Shown one piece after another: positions 51,794-62,334 of a stretch of DNA of 64,000 nt (its first letter is position 1; each line of letters begins with the position of its first letter). Where the stretch lies: assembly GCA_963705885.1 (NCBI GenBank), contig OY970120.1, positions 2,790,001-2,854,000 on the forward strand, written 5' to 3'. Origin of the DNA: MFD01275-c22 sp963705885. Lineage in GTDB: Bacteria > Actinomycetota > Actinomycetes > JACCUZ01. The notes under the pieces are model-generated. The model saw only the letters and a program-made list of their open reading frames with translations, ran no database searches and was not told the DNA's origin. Made by a program: the position numbers and the translations under genes.

Positions 51794-52909
51794 TCAGCGC
51801 AGCACCTCGTCGAGCTCGAGGACCTGCGCGCCGTGGGCCTCGGCGACCGGCCCGTAGGTGATGTGGCCGTCATGGGTGTTCAGGCCGAGCGCGAGCGCCG
51901 GGTCCTGGCGCAGGGCGTCGCGCCAGCCCCGGTTGGCCAGCTCGACGGCGTAGGGCAGCGTGACGTTGGTCAGGGCGTAGGTGGAGGTGTGCGGCACCGC
52001 GCCCGGCATGTTCGCGACGCAGTAGAAGACCGAGTCGTGCACCGGGTAGGTCGGGTCGTCGTGCGTCGTGGGACGCGAGTCCTCGAAGCAGCCGCCCTGG
52101 TCGATGCTGATGTCGACGAGCACCGAGCCGGGGCGCATCCGCGACACCAGCTCGTTGGTGACCAGTGTCGGCGCCTTGGCGCCGGGCACGAGGACGGCGC
52201 CGATGACCAGGTCGGCGTCCTGGCAGGCCCGCTCGATCTCGTAGGTGTTCGACGCGACGGTCTGCAGGTGCCCCTGGTAGATCCGGTCCGCCTGCCGGAG
52301 CCGCTCGATGTTCTTGTCGAGCAGCAGCACCTCGGCCTGCATGCCGAGCGCGATCGCCGCTGCGTTCATGCCGGACACGCCGGCGCCGATGACGACGACC
52401 TTCGCGGCGTAGACGCCGGACACGCCGCCCATGAGCACGCCGCGGCCGCCCTGAGCGCGCAGCAGCGTGTGGGCGCCGACCTGGGGCGCCAACCGGCCCG
52501 CGACCTCGGACATCGGGGCGAGCAGCGGCAGCGACCGGTCGGGCAGCTCGACGGTCTCGTAGGCGATGCCGGTGACCAAGCGGTCGACCAGCGCGTCGGT
52601 GCACGGCTTGGACGCCGCGAGGTGCAGGTAGGTGAAGAGGGTCTGGCCCTCCTGCATCCGCGCGTACTCCTCCTCGATCGGCTCCTTGACCTTCAGGACC
52701 AGGTCGCTGGTGCCCCAGACGTCGTCCGCGCTGCCGAGGATCTGCGCGCCCGCCCCGACGAAGTCGCCGTCCGGGATGGAGGAGCCGACGCCCGCGCCCT
52801 TCTCGACGTACACCTCGTGGCCGTTGCGCACCAGCTCGTGCACTCCGGAGGGCGTGATCGCGACGCGGTACTCGTGGTTCTTGACCTCAGCGGGGATGCC
52901 GACCTTCAC
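51794..52909 (-). CDS. ald: alanine dehydrogenase
   Basis: Ald reversibly deaminates L-alanine to pyruvate and ammonia with NAD. The 371-residue length is exactly typical. Seen are MKVGIPAEVKNHEYRVAITP at the N terminus, VLKVKEP with the substrate-binding lysine (about 73-75), the catalytic histidine in LFTYLHLAA (about H96), and VIGAGVSGMNAAAIALGM in the NAD domain. The GTG at 52909 is preferred to a TTG at 52918 because it matches the family start. It sits between xerD and a membrane protein gene, an insertion relative to the mycobacterial order. Confidence 0.96.
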   Translation of the reverse strand: MKVGIPAEVKNHEYRVAITPSGVHELVRNGHEVYVEKGAGVGSSIPDGDFVGAGAQILGSADDVWGTSDLVLKVKEPIEEEYARMQEGQTLFTYLHLAASKPCTDALVDRLVTGIAYETVELPDRSLPLLAPMSEVAGRLAPQVGAHTLLRAQGGRGVLMGGVSGVYAAKVVVIGAGVSGMNAAAIALGMQAEVLLLDKNIERLRQADRIYQGHLQTVASNTYEIERACQDADLVIGAVLVPGAKAPTLVTNELVSRMRPGSVLVDISIDQGGCFEDSRPTTHDDPTYPVHDSVFYCVANMPGAVPHTSTYALTNVTLPYAVELANRGWRDALRQDPALALGLNTHDGHITYGPVAEAHGAQVLELDEVLR

Positions 52910-52995
52910 GGCTATCAACGTCCTTGGCGTCAGACCGACCTCGTTGTCGGCGCGTCCGGAGTCTAGCCAGGGCCCCCGGCGGGAAGGGCCTGGCC

Positions 52996-53604
52996 ATGAC
53001 GCTCTACGCCGACCGCCCGCTGCGCCGGATCAACCAGGTCCTGGGCGACGTCCTCGTCGCGGTCCTGGTCTACCTCGGGGTCCGGCTGGGGCTGGGCGCG
53101 CGCGACCGCGTGGGCGCGCTGGCGACGCCCGGGCGGGAGGCCGAGGACAAGGCACGCGGCCTGGGCCGGACCATGCGCGGGGCGGCGGGTGACCTCGACG
53201 ACGCACCGGTGGTGGGGGGCGCGCTCAGCTCGCCGTTCCGGGCGCTGGCCACGACGAGCCGTGACCTCGCGGGCACCGCGCAGGACTACCAGGACGCCGT
53301 GGCCCAGGTCGCCACGCTGACGGGCGTCCTCGTGGCCGGTGTCCCGATCGTGCTGCTGCTCGTCCTGTGGCTGCCGCGCCGGGCGGCGTGGGTCGTCGAG
53401 GCCTCGGCGGCGGTGCGGCTCATGCGCGCCGGGGCGGCCTCGTCGGACCTGCTGGCCGTGCGCGCCCTGGCCCGCCAGCCGCTGCCGGCGCTGGCGCGGC
53501 TGGGGCCCGACGTGGTGGGCGGCTGGCGGGCGGGCGACCGGGTGGCGACGGACCGCCTTGCCCGGCTCGAGCTCGACGCGCTCGGGCTGCGACCCCGTTC
53601 CTGA
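52996..53604 (+). CDS. hypothetical membrane protein
   Basis: A 202-residue protein with two hydrophobic segments, about 17-37 (VLGDVLVAVLVYLGVRLGLG) and about 112-132 (LTGVLVAGVPIVLLLVLWLP). The linker between them is rich in Ala and Asp. The C-terminal region is helical and basic. Similar two-helix proteins are common hypotheticals in actinobacteria. The ATG at 52996 follows an AAGGG-like site. No function can be given. Confidence 0.72.
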   Translation: MTLYADRPLRRINQVLGDVLVAVLVYLGVRLGLGARDRVGALATPGREAEDKARGLGRTMRGAAGDLDDAPVVGGALSSPFRALATTSRDLAGTAQDYQDAVAQVATLTGVLVAGVPIVLLLVLWLPRRAAWVVEASAAVRLMRAGAASSDLLAVRALARQPLPALARLGPDVVGGWRAGDRVATDRLARLELDALGLRPRS

Positions 53605-53626
53605 GTCGCTGCTGCCGGCCCGGCGG

Positions 53627-53806
53627 TCAGCGTCCCGGCACGTCGTGGGCCATGTCGTAGCCGTAGTCGCCGTCGTAGTCCACCGTCTCGGTCGCGACGT
53701 AGACCGGTGGGTGGGGATCGGGGTGCTGCTCGCCCGGCTGGCGACGACCCTGCTCGGGCAGCTCGTGCGCCAGGTCGTACTCGAGGTCGGAGGTGGGGTC
53801 GGCCAT
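53627..53806 (-). CDS. small acidic protein, 59 residues
   Basis: From an ATG at 53806 the minus strand encodes 59 residues starting MADPTSDLEYDLAHELPEQG, rich in Asp, Tyr and Pro, with the short repeat YDLAHELP / YDMAHDVPG at both ends. No transmembrane segment. I do not recognise the family. Support comes from the ATG start, in-frame length and highly GC-biased third positions. It ends 22 bp from the convergent membrane protein gene. Confidence 0.6.
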   Translation of the reverse strand: MADPTSDLEYDLAHELPEQGRRQPGEQHPDPHPPVYVATETVDYDGDYGYDMAHDVPGR

Positions 53807-53873
53807 TTGTCCACTCTCGTCCCGTCCGGGCCATCTGCCAAGGGCACGACAGCCGGAGGTCAGCCGCCGAAGG

Positions 53874-54517
53874 TCAGCGGCCGGGTGAGCGCTCCGGCCA
53901 GGGCGTGTCGGCCGGGCGCAGGGCCGACCAGCCGGTGTCGCGGGCCGCGCAGGCGGCGAGGACGCCCACGACCGCCGACGGGTTGTGCAGCCGGCCGGCC
54001 AGCACCAGGTCGCGAGCCTCGTCGAGCGGCACCCAGGCCGTGGGCATGTCGCGCTCCTCCCCGTGGCCCTCGTGCCGGTCGTCGTGGGGCACCTCGGTCA
54101 CGCCGCGGGCCAGGTAGCAGCGGAACGACTCTTCGCTGGCGCCGGGTGTCAGGTAGAAGTCGGCCAGCGTCCACCACCGGTCGGCGCGCAGGTGCGCCTC
54201 CTCGGCCAGCTCGCGGCGCGCGGCGTCCCAGGCGTCCTCACCCGGGACGTCGAGCAGCCCGGCGGGCGGCTCCCACAGGTAGGACCGGGCCGGGTGGCGG
54301 TACTGCCGCACCAGCAGCACGCGGTCCTCGTCGTCGAGCACGACGACCCCCACCGCACCCGGGTGGGCGATGACCTCACGGGTCACCATCTGCCCGTCGC
54401 CGAGGTCGACCTCGTCGCGGCGGACGTCCCACACCATGCCGTCGAAGACCCGCTCCGACGAGTGCACGCGGAGGTCGGCCCGCTCGTCGGCGACGGGGCC
54501 GGTCCAGCTCCCCCGCA

Positions 54518-54518
<1 letters not shown>
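53874..54518 (-). CDS. Nudix ADP-ribose pyrophosphatase
   Basis: A 214-residue Nudix enzyme of the ADP-ribose pyrophosphatase type: VLLVRQYRHPARSYLWEPPAGLLD, then the box GEDAWDAARRELAEEAHL. The extra residue in GLLDVPGE is the variant seen in the Mycobacterium Rv1700 enzyme, and the final A replaces the usual G. Rv1700 likewise follows pyrG. ATG at 54518 shares its first base with the pyrG stop (TGATG), so the two are coupled. Confidence 0.9.
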
Positions 54519-56200
<1,682 letters not shown>

Positions 56201-56265
56201 GAGGGGCTCCCGTGGTGCTCAGGTGCGGCGGAGGAGACTCCGCCTGTCCACGGGCTTCGAGGTTA

Positions 56266-57216
56266 TCAGCCGCCGTCGGCCGGCGCGGGCAGGACGCGGG
56301 GCGCGCCGCGCCCGGTCCCGTAGTCCCCGGCGCCGTCGTCCACCTGCTCCGCGAGGGCCAGCACGAGCGCGACCGTCCCGGCGGTGCCGTCGGCCGAGTC
56401 CACCGTGGACACCCCGTCCAGGTCATCGCCCTCGTCGTCGCGGACCGCCCGGAGCAGGCCCGCGTCCGCCGGCCCGGGCCCGGCGAGCACCGCTCCGCGG
56501 CTGCCCGCGTCCAGTGCGGCCAGCAGACCGGCCAGTGCGCGTACGGCCTCGTCGCCGTCGTCGGGGCCGGCCACCACGACGGCCAGCTCGGCCCGCAGCC
56601 CCGGTTCGCCGTCGAGGCGCAGCGCGTCGAGCTCGTCGAGCCCGGCGATCACCTCGGCGCCGTCCTGGTCGACCTCGTCGTCACCGGTCGTCCGCTCGGC
56701 GCCGTCCTCGGGCCGCTGGACCGTCGCGCGCGCGAGCACCGTGCCGACCCGCTGGATGGACGTTGCGGCGTCGGGGAACTCGACGCCGGGGGGCACCAGC
56801 CGCAGCGCGAGGTCCTCCAGCGGCGACTCGGCCTGCTCCGGGTCGACGTACGTCTTGGTCAGCGACAGGACGCCGGTGACCGCGGCGCCCGCGTCCTCCA
56901 GGCCGGCCCGGACGCGCTCGACGTCGGCCGCCCGGGCGCCGGGTGTGGCCACGACGAGGACGCTGCGCGCATCGAGAACGCCGTCGGTCAGCGGTGCGCC
57001 CATCGCCTCGAGGGCCGCCGCGTCCGCAGCGAGCCGCACGTCCTGGACCGCGACCCGCTCCCCGAGCCGGTCGACCTGCGCCCGGAGGCGGTCGGTGCGC
57101 TCGGCCGCGTCGTCGGCCGAGCCCTCGGCGACCGGACCGGCGCCCAGCCCCAGCCCCAGCGCGAGCGCCAGACCGGCGGCGGCGAGGGAGAGCAGGTGGT
57201 AGCGGCCCGCGCTCAC
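56266..57216 (-). CDS. SteB/MctB-type membrane-anchored protein (Rv1698 family)
   Basis: The 316-residue protein has an N-terminal membrane anchor (YHLLSLAAAGLALALGLGLGAG), a coiled coil from about 35-60 (RTDRLRAQVDRLGERVAVQ) and an extracytoplasmic Asp/Ala-rich domain. This is the Rv1698 family, studied as MctB in Mycobacterium (copper) and as SteB in Corynebacterium (cell separation). Its gene pairs with SteA as in those organisms. GTG at 57216 overlaps the steA stop (GTGA). Assignment rests on architecture and position more than on sharp motifs. Confidence 0.82.
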   Translation of the reverse strand: MSAGRYHLLSLAAAGLALALGLGLGAGPVAEGSADDAAERTDRLRAQVDRLGERVAVQDVRLAADAAALEAMGAPLTDGVLDARSVLVVATPGARAADVERVRAGLEDAGAAVTGVLSLTKTYVDPEQAESPLEDLALRLVPPGVEFPDAATSIQRVGTVLARATVQRPEDGAERTTGDDEVDQDGAEVIAGLDELDALRLDGEPGLRAELAVVVAGPDDGDEAVRALAGLLAALDAGSRGAVLAGPGPADAGLLRAVRDDEGDDLDGVSTVDSADGTAGTVALVLALAEQVDDGAGDYGTGRGAPRVLPAPADGG

Positions 57217-58394
57217 GACGAGCCCGTCACGAGACCGGTGACCGCGTCCACCACCTGGTCGCGCAGCTCCCCCACCGGTGTGGTGCCGCCGGCCAGGGCG
57301 ACGGTCGCGGCGACGCCGGCGAGCAGCACGACGACGAGCAGCCACAGCGGCCAGACCGGCGTCGGGCGCCGGTAGACGGTCGCCACGGCACCGGCGTCCA
57401 CCAGCCGCGTGCCCACCTTGAGCCGGGTGAGGAACGTGCCGGCCATGTCCGCCCGGCCGCGGTCCACGAACTCGGCCAGGGCATGGTGGGACCCGACGCC
57501 GACGATGAGTGCCGCGTCGTGGGAGTGCGCGAGCAGCAGTGCCGCGTCCTCGCTGCTGCCAGTGACGGGGAACACGACGGTCCGCGCGCCGTGCTGCTCG
57601 GCCCGGTGCAGGCCGGCGGCCCGGCCGTCTCGGTCGCCGCGGACGACCACCTCGGCGCCGCTGGTCAGGACGTCCTCGCTCACGAGGTCGGGGTTGCCGA
57701 CCACGAGGTCGGCACGCAGGCCGACCGAGCGCAGCGCGTCGGCACCCTCGTCGACGCCGACCAGCACCGGCCGCGCCGTCCTGATCCACGGCCGCAGGCG
57801 GGCCAGGTCCTCGCGCCACCCGTGCCCCACGCAGACGACGACCACGGGCCGTCCGGCCAGGGAGGTGTCGACCTCGGGCACGCCCTCACCGTCGAGGAGC
57901 AGGTCGCGCTCGATGCGCAGGTGCTCGACGGTGTTCCCGGCGAAGGCCGTGAGCTGGGTGCCGAGCCCCGCGTGCGCACGCGACATCGCGAGCCGCACCG
58001 ACTCCGCGGAGAGCCGGTTCCCGCGGGCCACGGCCGCCTCGCCGCGGTAGAGGGTGTCGCCGTCCAGGCGGAGCCGGTCACCGTCACCGACCGTGCGCAT
58101 GACCTCGGGGCCCACCCGGTCCAGCACCGGCACGCCCGACTCGACGAGGACCTGCGGCCCGAGGTTCGGGTAGCGGCCGCTGATGCTCGGCGCGGCGTTG
58201 ACCACGGCTCCCACACCGGCCGCCACGAGCAGCCTGGCGCTGCCGGCATCGAGGTCGAGCGCGGAGATCACCGCGACGTCCCCCGGCTGCGCCCGGGCCA
58301 CCAGGTCCTTGACCTGCGGGTCGACGCGGGCGGTCCCGTGCACACCGGGCAACGGCGGCTCGTGACGGGTCCGGCGGAGCGTGGCGAGGCGCAT
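57213..58394 (-). CDS. steA: SteA-type cytokinetic protein (Rv1697 family)
   Basis: The 393-residue protein matches the SteA/Rv1697 family, which has a thiamine pyrophosphokinase-like core: VLVGVDEGADALRSVGLRADLVVGNPD and GSSEDAALLLAHSHDAALIVGVGSHHALAEFVDRGRADMAGTFLTRLKVG. A C-terminal membrane helix (PLWLLVVVLLAGVAATVALA) completes it. In Corynebacterium SteA and SteB act in cell separation at the division site. Older annotations call it thiamine pyrophosphokinase. Co-translated with the SteB-like gene. Confidence 0.87.
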   Translation of the reverse strand: MRLATLRRTRHEPPLPGVHGTARVDPQVKDLVARAQPGDVAVISALDLDAGSARLLVAAGVGAVVNAAPSISGRYPNLGPQVLVESGVPVLDRVGPEVMRTVGDGDRLRLDGDTLYRGEAAVARGNRLSAESVRLAMSRAHAGLGTQLTAFAGNTVEHLRIERDLLLDGEGVPEVDTSLAGRPVVVVCVGHGWREDLARLRPWIRTARPVLVGVDEGADALRSVGLRADLVVGNPDLVSEDVLTSGAEVVVRGDRDGRAAGLHRAEQHGARTVVFPVTGSSEDAALLLAHSHDAALIVGVGSHHALAEFVDRGRADMAGTFLTRLKVGTRLVDAGAVATVYRRPTPVWPLWLLVVVLLAGVAATVALAGGTTPVGELRDQVVDAVTGLVTGSS

Positions 58395-58475
58395 GGAGCC
58401 GATGCTGCCATGTGACGGGTGTGACTCGTGGGACCTGGCCCGGCGGGCCGTGTGCCGCGTGCGCGGCGTGCGCGG

Positions 58476-60314
58476 TCAGTCGACGAGCGCGAGCTTGTCC
58501 TGGGTCGCCGCGTCGAGCAGCTCCCGCGCGTGGGCCTGGGCGGTCTCGGACTCCTCCTGGCCCGCGAGCATCCGGGACAGCTCCTGCAGCCGGCCCGCCT
58601 CGTCGAGGGCCAGCACGCCGCTGCGGGTCACCGCGCCGTCGTCGGCCTTGCGCACGACGAGGTGCTGGTCGGCGAACGCGGCGACCTGCGGCAGGTGGGT
58701 GACGACCACCACCTGGGCCGAGCGGGCCAGCGCGGCGAGCCGGCGCCCGACCTCGACCGCGGCCTTGCCTCCGACCCCGGCGTCGACCTCGTCGAAGACC
58801 AGCGTCGGCACGGGGTCGGCCCCGGCGAACACGACCTCGACGGCGAGCATCACCCGCGAGAGCTCGCCTCCGGACGCCCCGCGCTGCAGCGGGCGGCTGG
58901 GCGCGCCGGCATGGGGGCGCAGCAGCAGCTCGACGTCGTCGACGCCGTTCCGGCCGTAGGCGAGCAGGCGGCCGTCGACCGCGAGCCCCTCACCCGGCCG
59001 GTCGCTGTCGTGCTCGGCCTGCGACACCCGCACCTCGACCTCGGCGTTGGCCATGGCGAGCGCCGCGAGCTCGGCGGTGACCGCCGCCGAGAAGCGTTCG
59101 GCGGCCGCCGACCGGGCGGCCGACACCTCCGCCGCGAGCTTGGTGAGGGTTGCCACCAGGCCGTCGCGTCGGTGCCGCAGGTCGGCTATGCGGTCGTCGT
59201 CGCCGTCGAGCGACCCCAGGCGCCGCGCGGCCCGCTCGGCCCAGGCGAGGACCGCGGCCGCTCCGTCGGGGAGGCCTGCGGAGGCGTCGGGGCCGTCGCC
59301 GCGGTCGCGCGTCCCGGCGACCGCGTCCTCGCCGGGGTCGTCGGCGTACTTGCGGACGAGCCGGGTCACGGCGGCGCGCCGATCCTGCACCGCCGCCAGG
59401 CGTGCGGGGTCGGTCTCGACCCCGGCCGCGTAGGACGCCAGGTCGGCACCGACGTCGGCGAGCAGGTAGCCGAGCTCGCGCAGGCGGCCGACCAGCTCGT
59501 CGAGGGCGGGGTCGTCGACACCCGACTGCCCGAGCGCGGCGCCGGCCACGGCGACCAGGGACGTCGCGTCGGCGCCCCCATCCGCGGTGGCGTCGTCGCC
59601 CAGCAGGGCAGCCCGGGCGGTGTCGGACGCGAGGCGCAGCGCGTCGGCGTGGCCGAGCCGGGCCTCCTCGACGGCCAGCGACGCCTGCTCGCCGGGCTGC
59701 GGGTCGACGGCCGCGATCTCCTCGAGCCCGAAGCGCAGGAGGTCGGCCTCCTGCGCCCGCTCGCGGGCCTGCGTGGTCAGCTCGGCGAGCTCGTCGCGGA
59801 CCGCGCGCAGCTCGTCGAACGCCGCGCGGTAGGCGGTGAGCGGCCCCTCGACCGGGGCTCCGGCGTAGCGGTCGAGCGCGTCGCGCTGGCGGGCGGGCTG
59901 CAGCAGGCGCGACTGGTCGGACTGGCCGTGGACCGCGACACAGGAGTCGGCCAGCTCGGCCAGCGTGGCGGCGGGGACCCCGCGGCCCCCGAGGTGCGCG
60001 CGCGAGCGCCCCTCGGCGGACACGGTGCGGGCGAGCACGAGGACCCCGTCGTCGAGCTCTCCCCCGGCCTCGTCGACCCGGGCGGCCACCGGCCCGGCCG
60101 GGTCGACGCGCAGCCGCCCCTCGACCGACGCGGTCGCAGCACCCGGCCGGACGGCGCCAGGGTCGGCGCGCCCGCCGAAGAGCAGGCCCAGGCCGGTCAC
60201 CACCATCGTCTTGCCCGCACCGGTCTCGCCGGAGACGACGGTCAGGCCGGGCGCGAGCTCGAGCACGGCGTCGTCGATGACGCCGAGGCCGCGGATGCGC
60301 ATCTCCTCGAGCAC
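58476..60314 (-). CDS. recN: DNA repair protein RecN
   Basis: RecN is an SMC-like ATPase for double-strand break repair. The 612-residue product has Walker A GETGAGKT at 29-36, long coiled-coil regions in the middle, the ABC signature RGASGGELSRVMLA, and Walker B TLVFDEVDAGVGG followed by VVVTHLPQVAAFAD. The GTG at 60314 gives LEEMRIRGLGVIDDA; an ATG at 60302 is too close to its GAGGAG to be favoured. No SOS box was seen directly upstream. Confidence 0.95.
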   Translation of the reverse strand: MLEEMRIRGLGVIDDAVLELAPGLTVVSGETGAGKTMVVTGLGLLFGGRADPGAVRPGAATASVEGRLRVDPAGPVAARVDEAGGELDDGVLVLARTVSAEGRSRAHLGGRGVPAATLAELADSCVAVHGQSDQSRLLQPARQRDALDRYAGAPVEGPLTAYRAAFDELRAVRDELAELTTQARERAQEADLLRFGLEEIAAVDPQPGEQASLAVEEARLGHADALRLASDTARAALLGDDATADGGADATSLVAVAGAALGQSGVDDPALDELVGRLRELGYLLADVGADLASYAAGVETDPARLAAVQDRRAAVTRLVRKYADDPGEDAVAGTRDRGDGPDASAGLPDGAAAVLAWAERAARRLGSLDGDDDRIADLRHRRDGLVATLTKLAAEVSAARSAAAERFSAAVTAELAALAMANAEVEVRVSQAEHDSDRPGEGLAVDGRLLAYGRNGVDDVELLLRPHAGAPSRPLQRGASGGELSRVMLAVEVVFAGADPVPTLVFDEVDAGVGGKAAVEVGRRLAALARSAQVVVVTHLPQVAAFADQHLVVRKADDGAVTRSGVLALDEAGRLQELSRMLAGQEESETAQAHARELLDAATQDKLALVD

Positions 60315-60339
60315 CCGCCGAGCGTACGCGTCGCCCCGG

Positions 60340-61236
60340 TCACGGCCCGGCGGGACGCGCCCCGCGCCAGCCCTGCACCGGCAGGTCGAACTTCGCGACG
60401 AGCCGGTCGGTGAACGGCGCCCTGTGCAGCCGCGCGAGCAGGACCGGCTCCGCGCCACGGCGCGCCTCGATCCGCGCCCCGCCGGGCAGGTCCTCGGTGC
60501 GCCGCCCGTCGCACCAGAGCACCCCCGCCCCCTCGCTGCGCGAGAGCAGCTCGACGGCGAGCACCGAGTCCGGCGACACGACGAGCGGCCGGGCGAAGAG
60601 CGCGTGCGCGCTGATCGGCACGAGCAGGAGCGCCTCGACCTCGGGCCAGACGACCGGCCCGCCGGCGGAGAAGGCGTAGGCCGTCGAGCCGGTCGGGGTG
60701 GCGAGCACGACACCGTCGCAGCCCCAGCGGGACAGGGGCCGGCCGTCGACCTCGACGACGACCTCGAGCATCCGCTCGCGGCTGGCCTTCTCGACCGACG
60801 CCTCGTTGAGCGCCCACGTGCGCGTCACGACCTCGCCGTCGACCTGCACGGTCACGTCGAGGGAGAGCCGCTCCTCGACGACGTAGTCCCGGGCCACCAC
60901 GCGGTCGACCGTGTCGGCGAGGGCGTCGCGCTCCGCCTCGGCCAGGAAGCCGACGTGTCCGAGGTTCACGCCCAGCAGCGGGGTGCGGGTGCCGCGCGCG
61001 ACCTCGGCCGCACGGAGCAGGGTGCCGTCGCCGCCGAACACGACGACGACCTCGCAGCCGTCCGCGGCGTCCGGGGTCGGGTCGACGACCTCGACGCCGT
61101 CGACGTCGAGGTCGCGGGCCTGGTCGGCGAGCACGCGCACCCCGACACCCGCGGCGGCGAACCGCTCGGCGGCGGTGCGCACCGCCTTGAGCGCCTCGTC
61201 GCGCCCGGTGTGCCCGACGATCAGGACGGATCTCAC
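60340..61236 (-). CDS. nadK: NAD kinase
   Basis: NAD kinase phosphorylates NAD to NADP. The 298-residue protein has the family motif FGGDGTLLRA at 67-76 and LGVNLGHVGFLAE. The NE-containing ALNEASVEKASRE and the conserved C-terminal block DGVVLATPTGSTAYAFSAGGPVVWPE are also present. The start overlaps the tlyA stop by four bases, and recN follows by 25 bp, the same tlyA-ppnK-recN order as in Mycobacterium. Confidence 0.96.
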   Translation of the reverse strand: MRSVLIVGHTGRDEALKAVRTAAERFAAAGVGVRVLADQARDLDVDGVEVVDPTPDAADGCEVVVVFGGDGTLLRAAEVARGTRTPLLGVNLGHVGFLAEAERDALADTVDRVVARDYVVEERLSLDVTVQVDGEVVTRTWALNEASVEKASRERMLEVVVEVDGRPLSRWGCDGVVLATPTGSTAYAFSAGGPVVWPEVEALLLVPISAHALFARPLVVSPDSVLAVELLSRSEGAGVLWCDGRRTEDLPGGARIEARRGAEPVLLARLHRAPFTDRLVAKFDLPVQGWRGARPAGP

Positions 61237-62039
61237 GGCGGTCCCTCCGCGACGGCTCTCGACAGGTCGTCGGTGTCCAGTGTGGGGGCGTCGCGGCGCA
61301 GCCAGAGGAAGTACTCGACGTTCCCCGCGGGGCCCGGGAGCAGGCTCGCGGTGACACCGGCGACGCCGAGCCCCGGCCCGTCGTACGCCGCCGCGGCGAC
61401 GTCCGCCACGGCGGCGACGCGCTGGGCAGGGTCGCGCACCACGCCGCCGGCACCCAGCGCGCCCCTGCCGACCTCGAACTGCGGCTTGACCATCACCAGC
61501 AGGTCGGCGCCCTCGCCGGCTGCCGCGGCCAGTGAGGGAAGCACGAGCCGCAGCGAGATGAACGACAGGTCGGCGACGACGACGTCGACGGGGTCGCCGA
61601 CGGCCGCCGGGTCGAGGTCGCGGACGTTCGTGCGGTCCAGGACGCGCACGCGCGGGTCGGTCCGCAGCGACCAGGCGAGCAGTCCGTAGCCGACGTCGAC
61701 GCAGACCACGCTGCGCGCCCCGCGCCGCAGCAGGACGTCGGTGAACCCGCCCGTCGACGCCCCGGCGTCGAGCGCGGAGCGGCCGGTCACCGCGAGCCCC
61801 CGGGCGGCGAACGCGTCGAGCGCGCCCGCCAGCTTGTGCCCGCCCCGGGAGACGTACGTCTCGCCCGCGGGCTCGTCGACCACGATCGGGTCGGCCGTCG
61901 TCACCTGCGTCGCGGGCTTGACGCTGGCCCGCCCGGGGACCCGCACCTGCCCGGCGGCGACCAGCTCCGCCGCCTGCTGCCGCGACCGGGCAAGGCCCCG
62001 CCGGACGAGCTCGGCGTCCAGCCGGGCGCGACGGGTCAC
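61233..62039 (-). CDS. tlyA: TlyA-type rRNA 2'-O-methyltransferase (16S/23S)
   Basis: TlyA methylates 16S C1409 and 23S C1920 and conditions sensitivity to capreomycin. The 268-residue protein has an N-terminal S4 domain (RLDAELVRRGLARSRQQAAELVAAGQVRV), SRGGHKL at 64-70, the SAM motif DAGASTGGFTD at 91-101, and the later VVADLSFISLRLVLP and MVKPQFE. The GTG at 62039 gives the normal length. Followed by nadK with a four-base overlap. Confidence 0.94.
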   Translation of the reverse strand: MTRRARLDAELVRRGLARSRQQAAELVAAGQVRVPGRASVKPATQVTTADPIVVDEPAGETYVSRGGHKLAGALDAFAARGLAVTGRSALDAGASTGGFTDVLLRRGARSVVCVDVGYGLLAWSLRTDPRVRVLDRTNVRDLDPAAVGDPVDVVVADLSFISLRLVLPSLAAAAGEGADLLVMVKPQFEVGRGALGAGGVVRDPAQRVAAVADVAAAAYDGPGLGVAGVTASLLPGPAGNVEYFLWLRRDAPTLDTDDLSRAVAEGPP

Positions 62040-62061
62040 CGAGACGGCCGGGCCAGGGGGC

Positions 62062-62334
62062 TCACCGGTCCGCCCCGCCGTCCTGGGCCTCGGCGAGGCT
62101 CTCCTGCAGCACCCGGTGCACGTCCTCGTAGACCTCGACGTGCTCGGCCACCGGCAGCTCACCCAGGGTGTCGAGCCGCTCGACCGCCGCCGCCACCCGC
62201 GGGTCGGCGCCGACCGGGAGGTCCGGCTGCTCGCCGACCTGCTCGACCGGCTGCTCGCCGACCTGCTCGACCGGCTGATCGTCGACCTGCACGACCGGCT
62301 GCTCGTCGACCTGCTCGACCGGCTGCTCGCTCAC
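62062..62334 (-). CDS. small acidic protein with N-terminal 8-residue repeats
   Basis: A 90-residue protein. The N-terminal half is made of EQPVEQV(G/D)-type octapeptide repeats from a 24-bp tandem repeat at 62227-62322. The C-terminal half (VAAAVERLDTLGELPVAEHVEVYEDVHRVLQESL) is a conserved-looking helical module found in small proteins next to tlyA in other actinobacteria (Rv1693 position). Function unknown. Start overlaps the end of the previous gene by four bases. Confidence 0.75.
   Translation of the reverse strand: MSEQPVEQVDEQPVVQVDDQPVEQVGEQPVEQVGEQPDLPVGADPRVAAAVERLDTLGELPVAEHVEVYEDVHRVLQESLAEAQDGGADR
62227..62322. repeat. 24-bp tandem repeat, four units, in frame
   Basis: Units at 62227-62250, 62251-62274, 62275-62298 and 62299-62322 encode octapeptides on the minus strand. 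The first two are identical and the others carry a few changes. Because the unit is a multiple of three, copy-number change would not break the frame. Confidence 0.85.

Noticed and set aside
57213..58394. SteA as thiamine pyrophosphokinase
   Set aside because: Fold similarity only; the C-terminal membrane helix and pairing with the SteB-like gene fit the Rv1697/SteA family.
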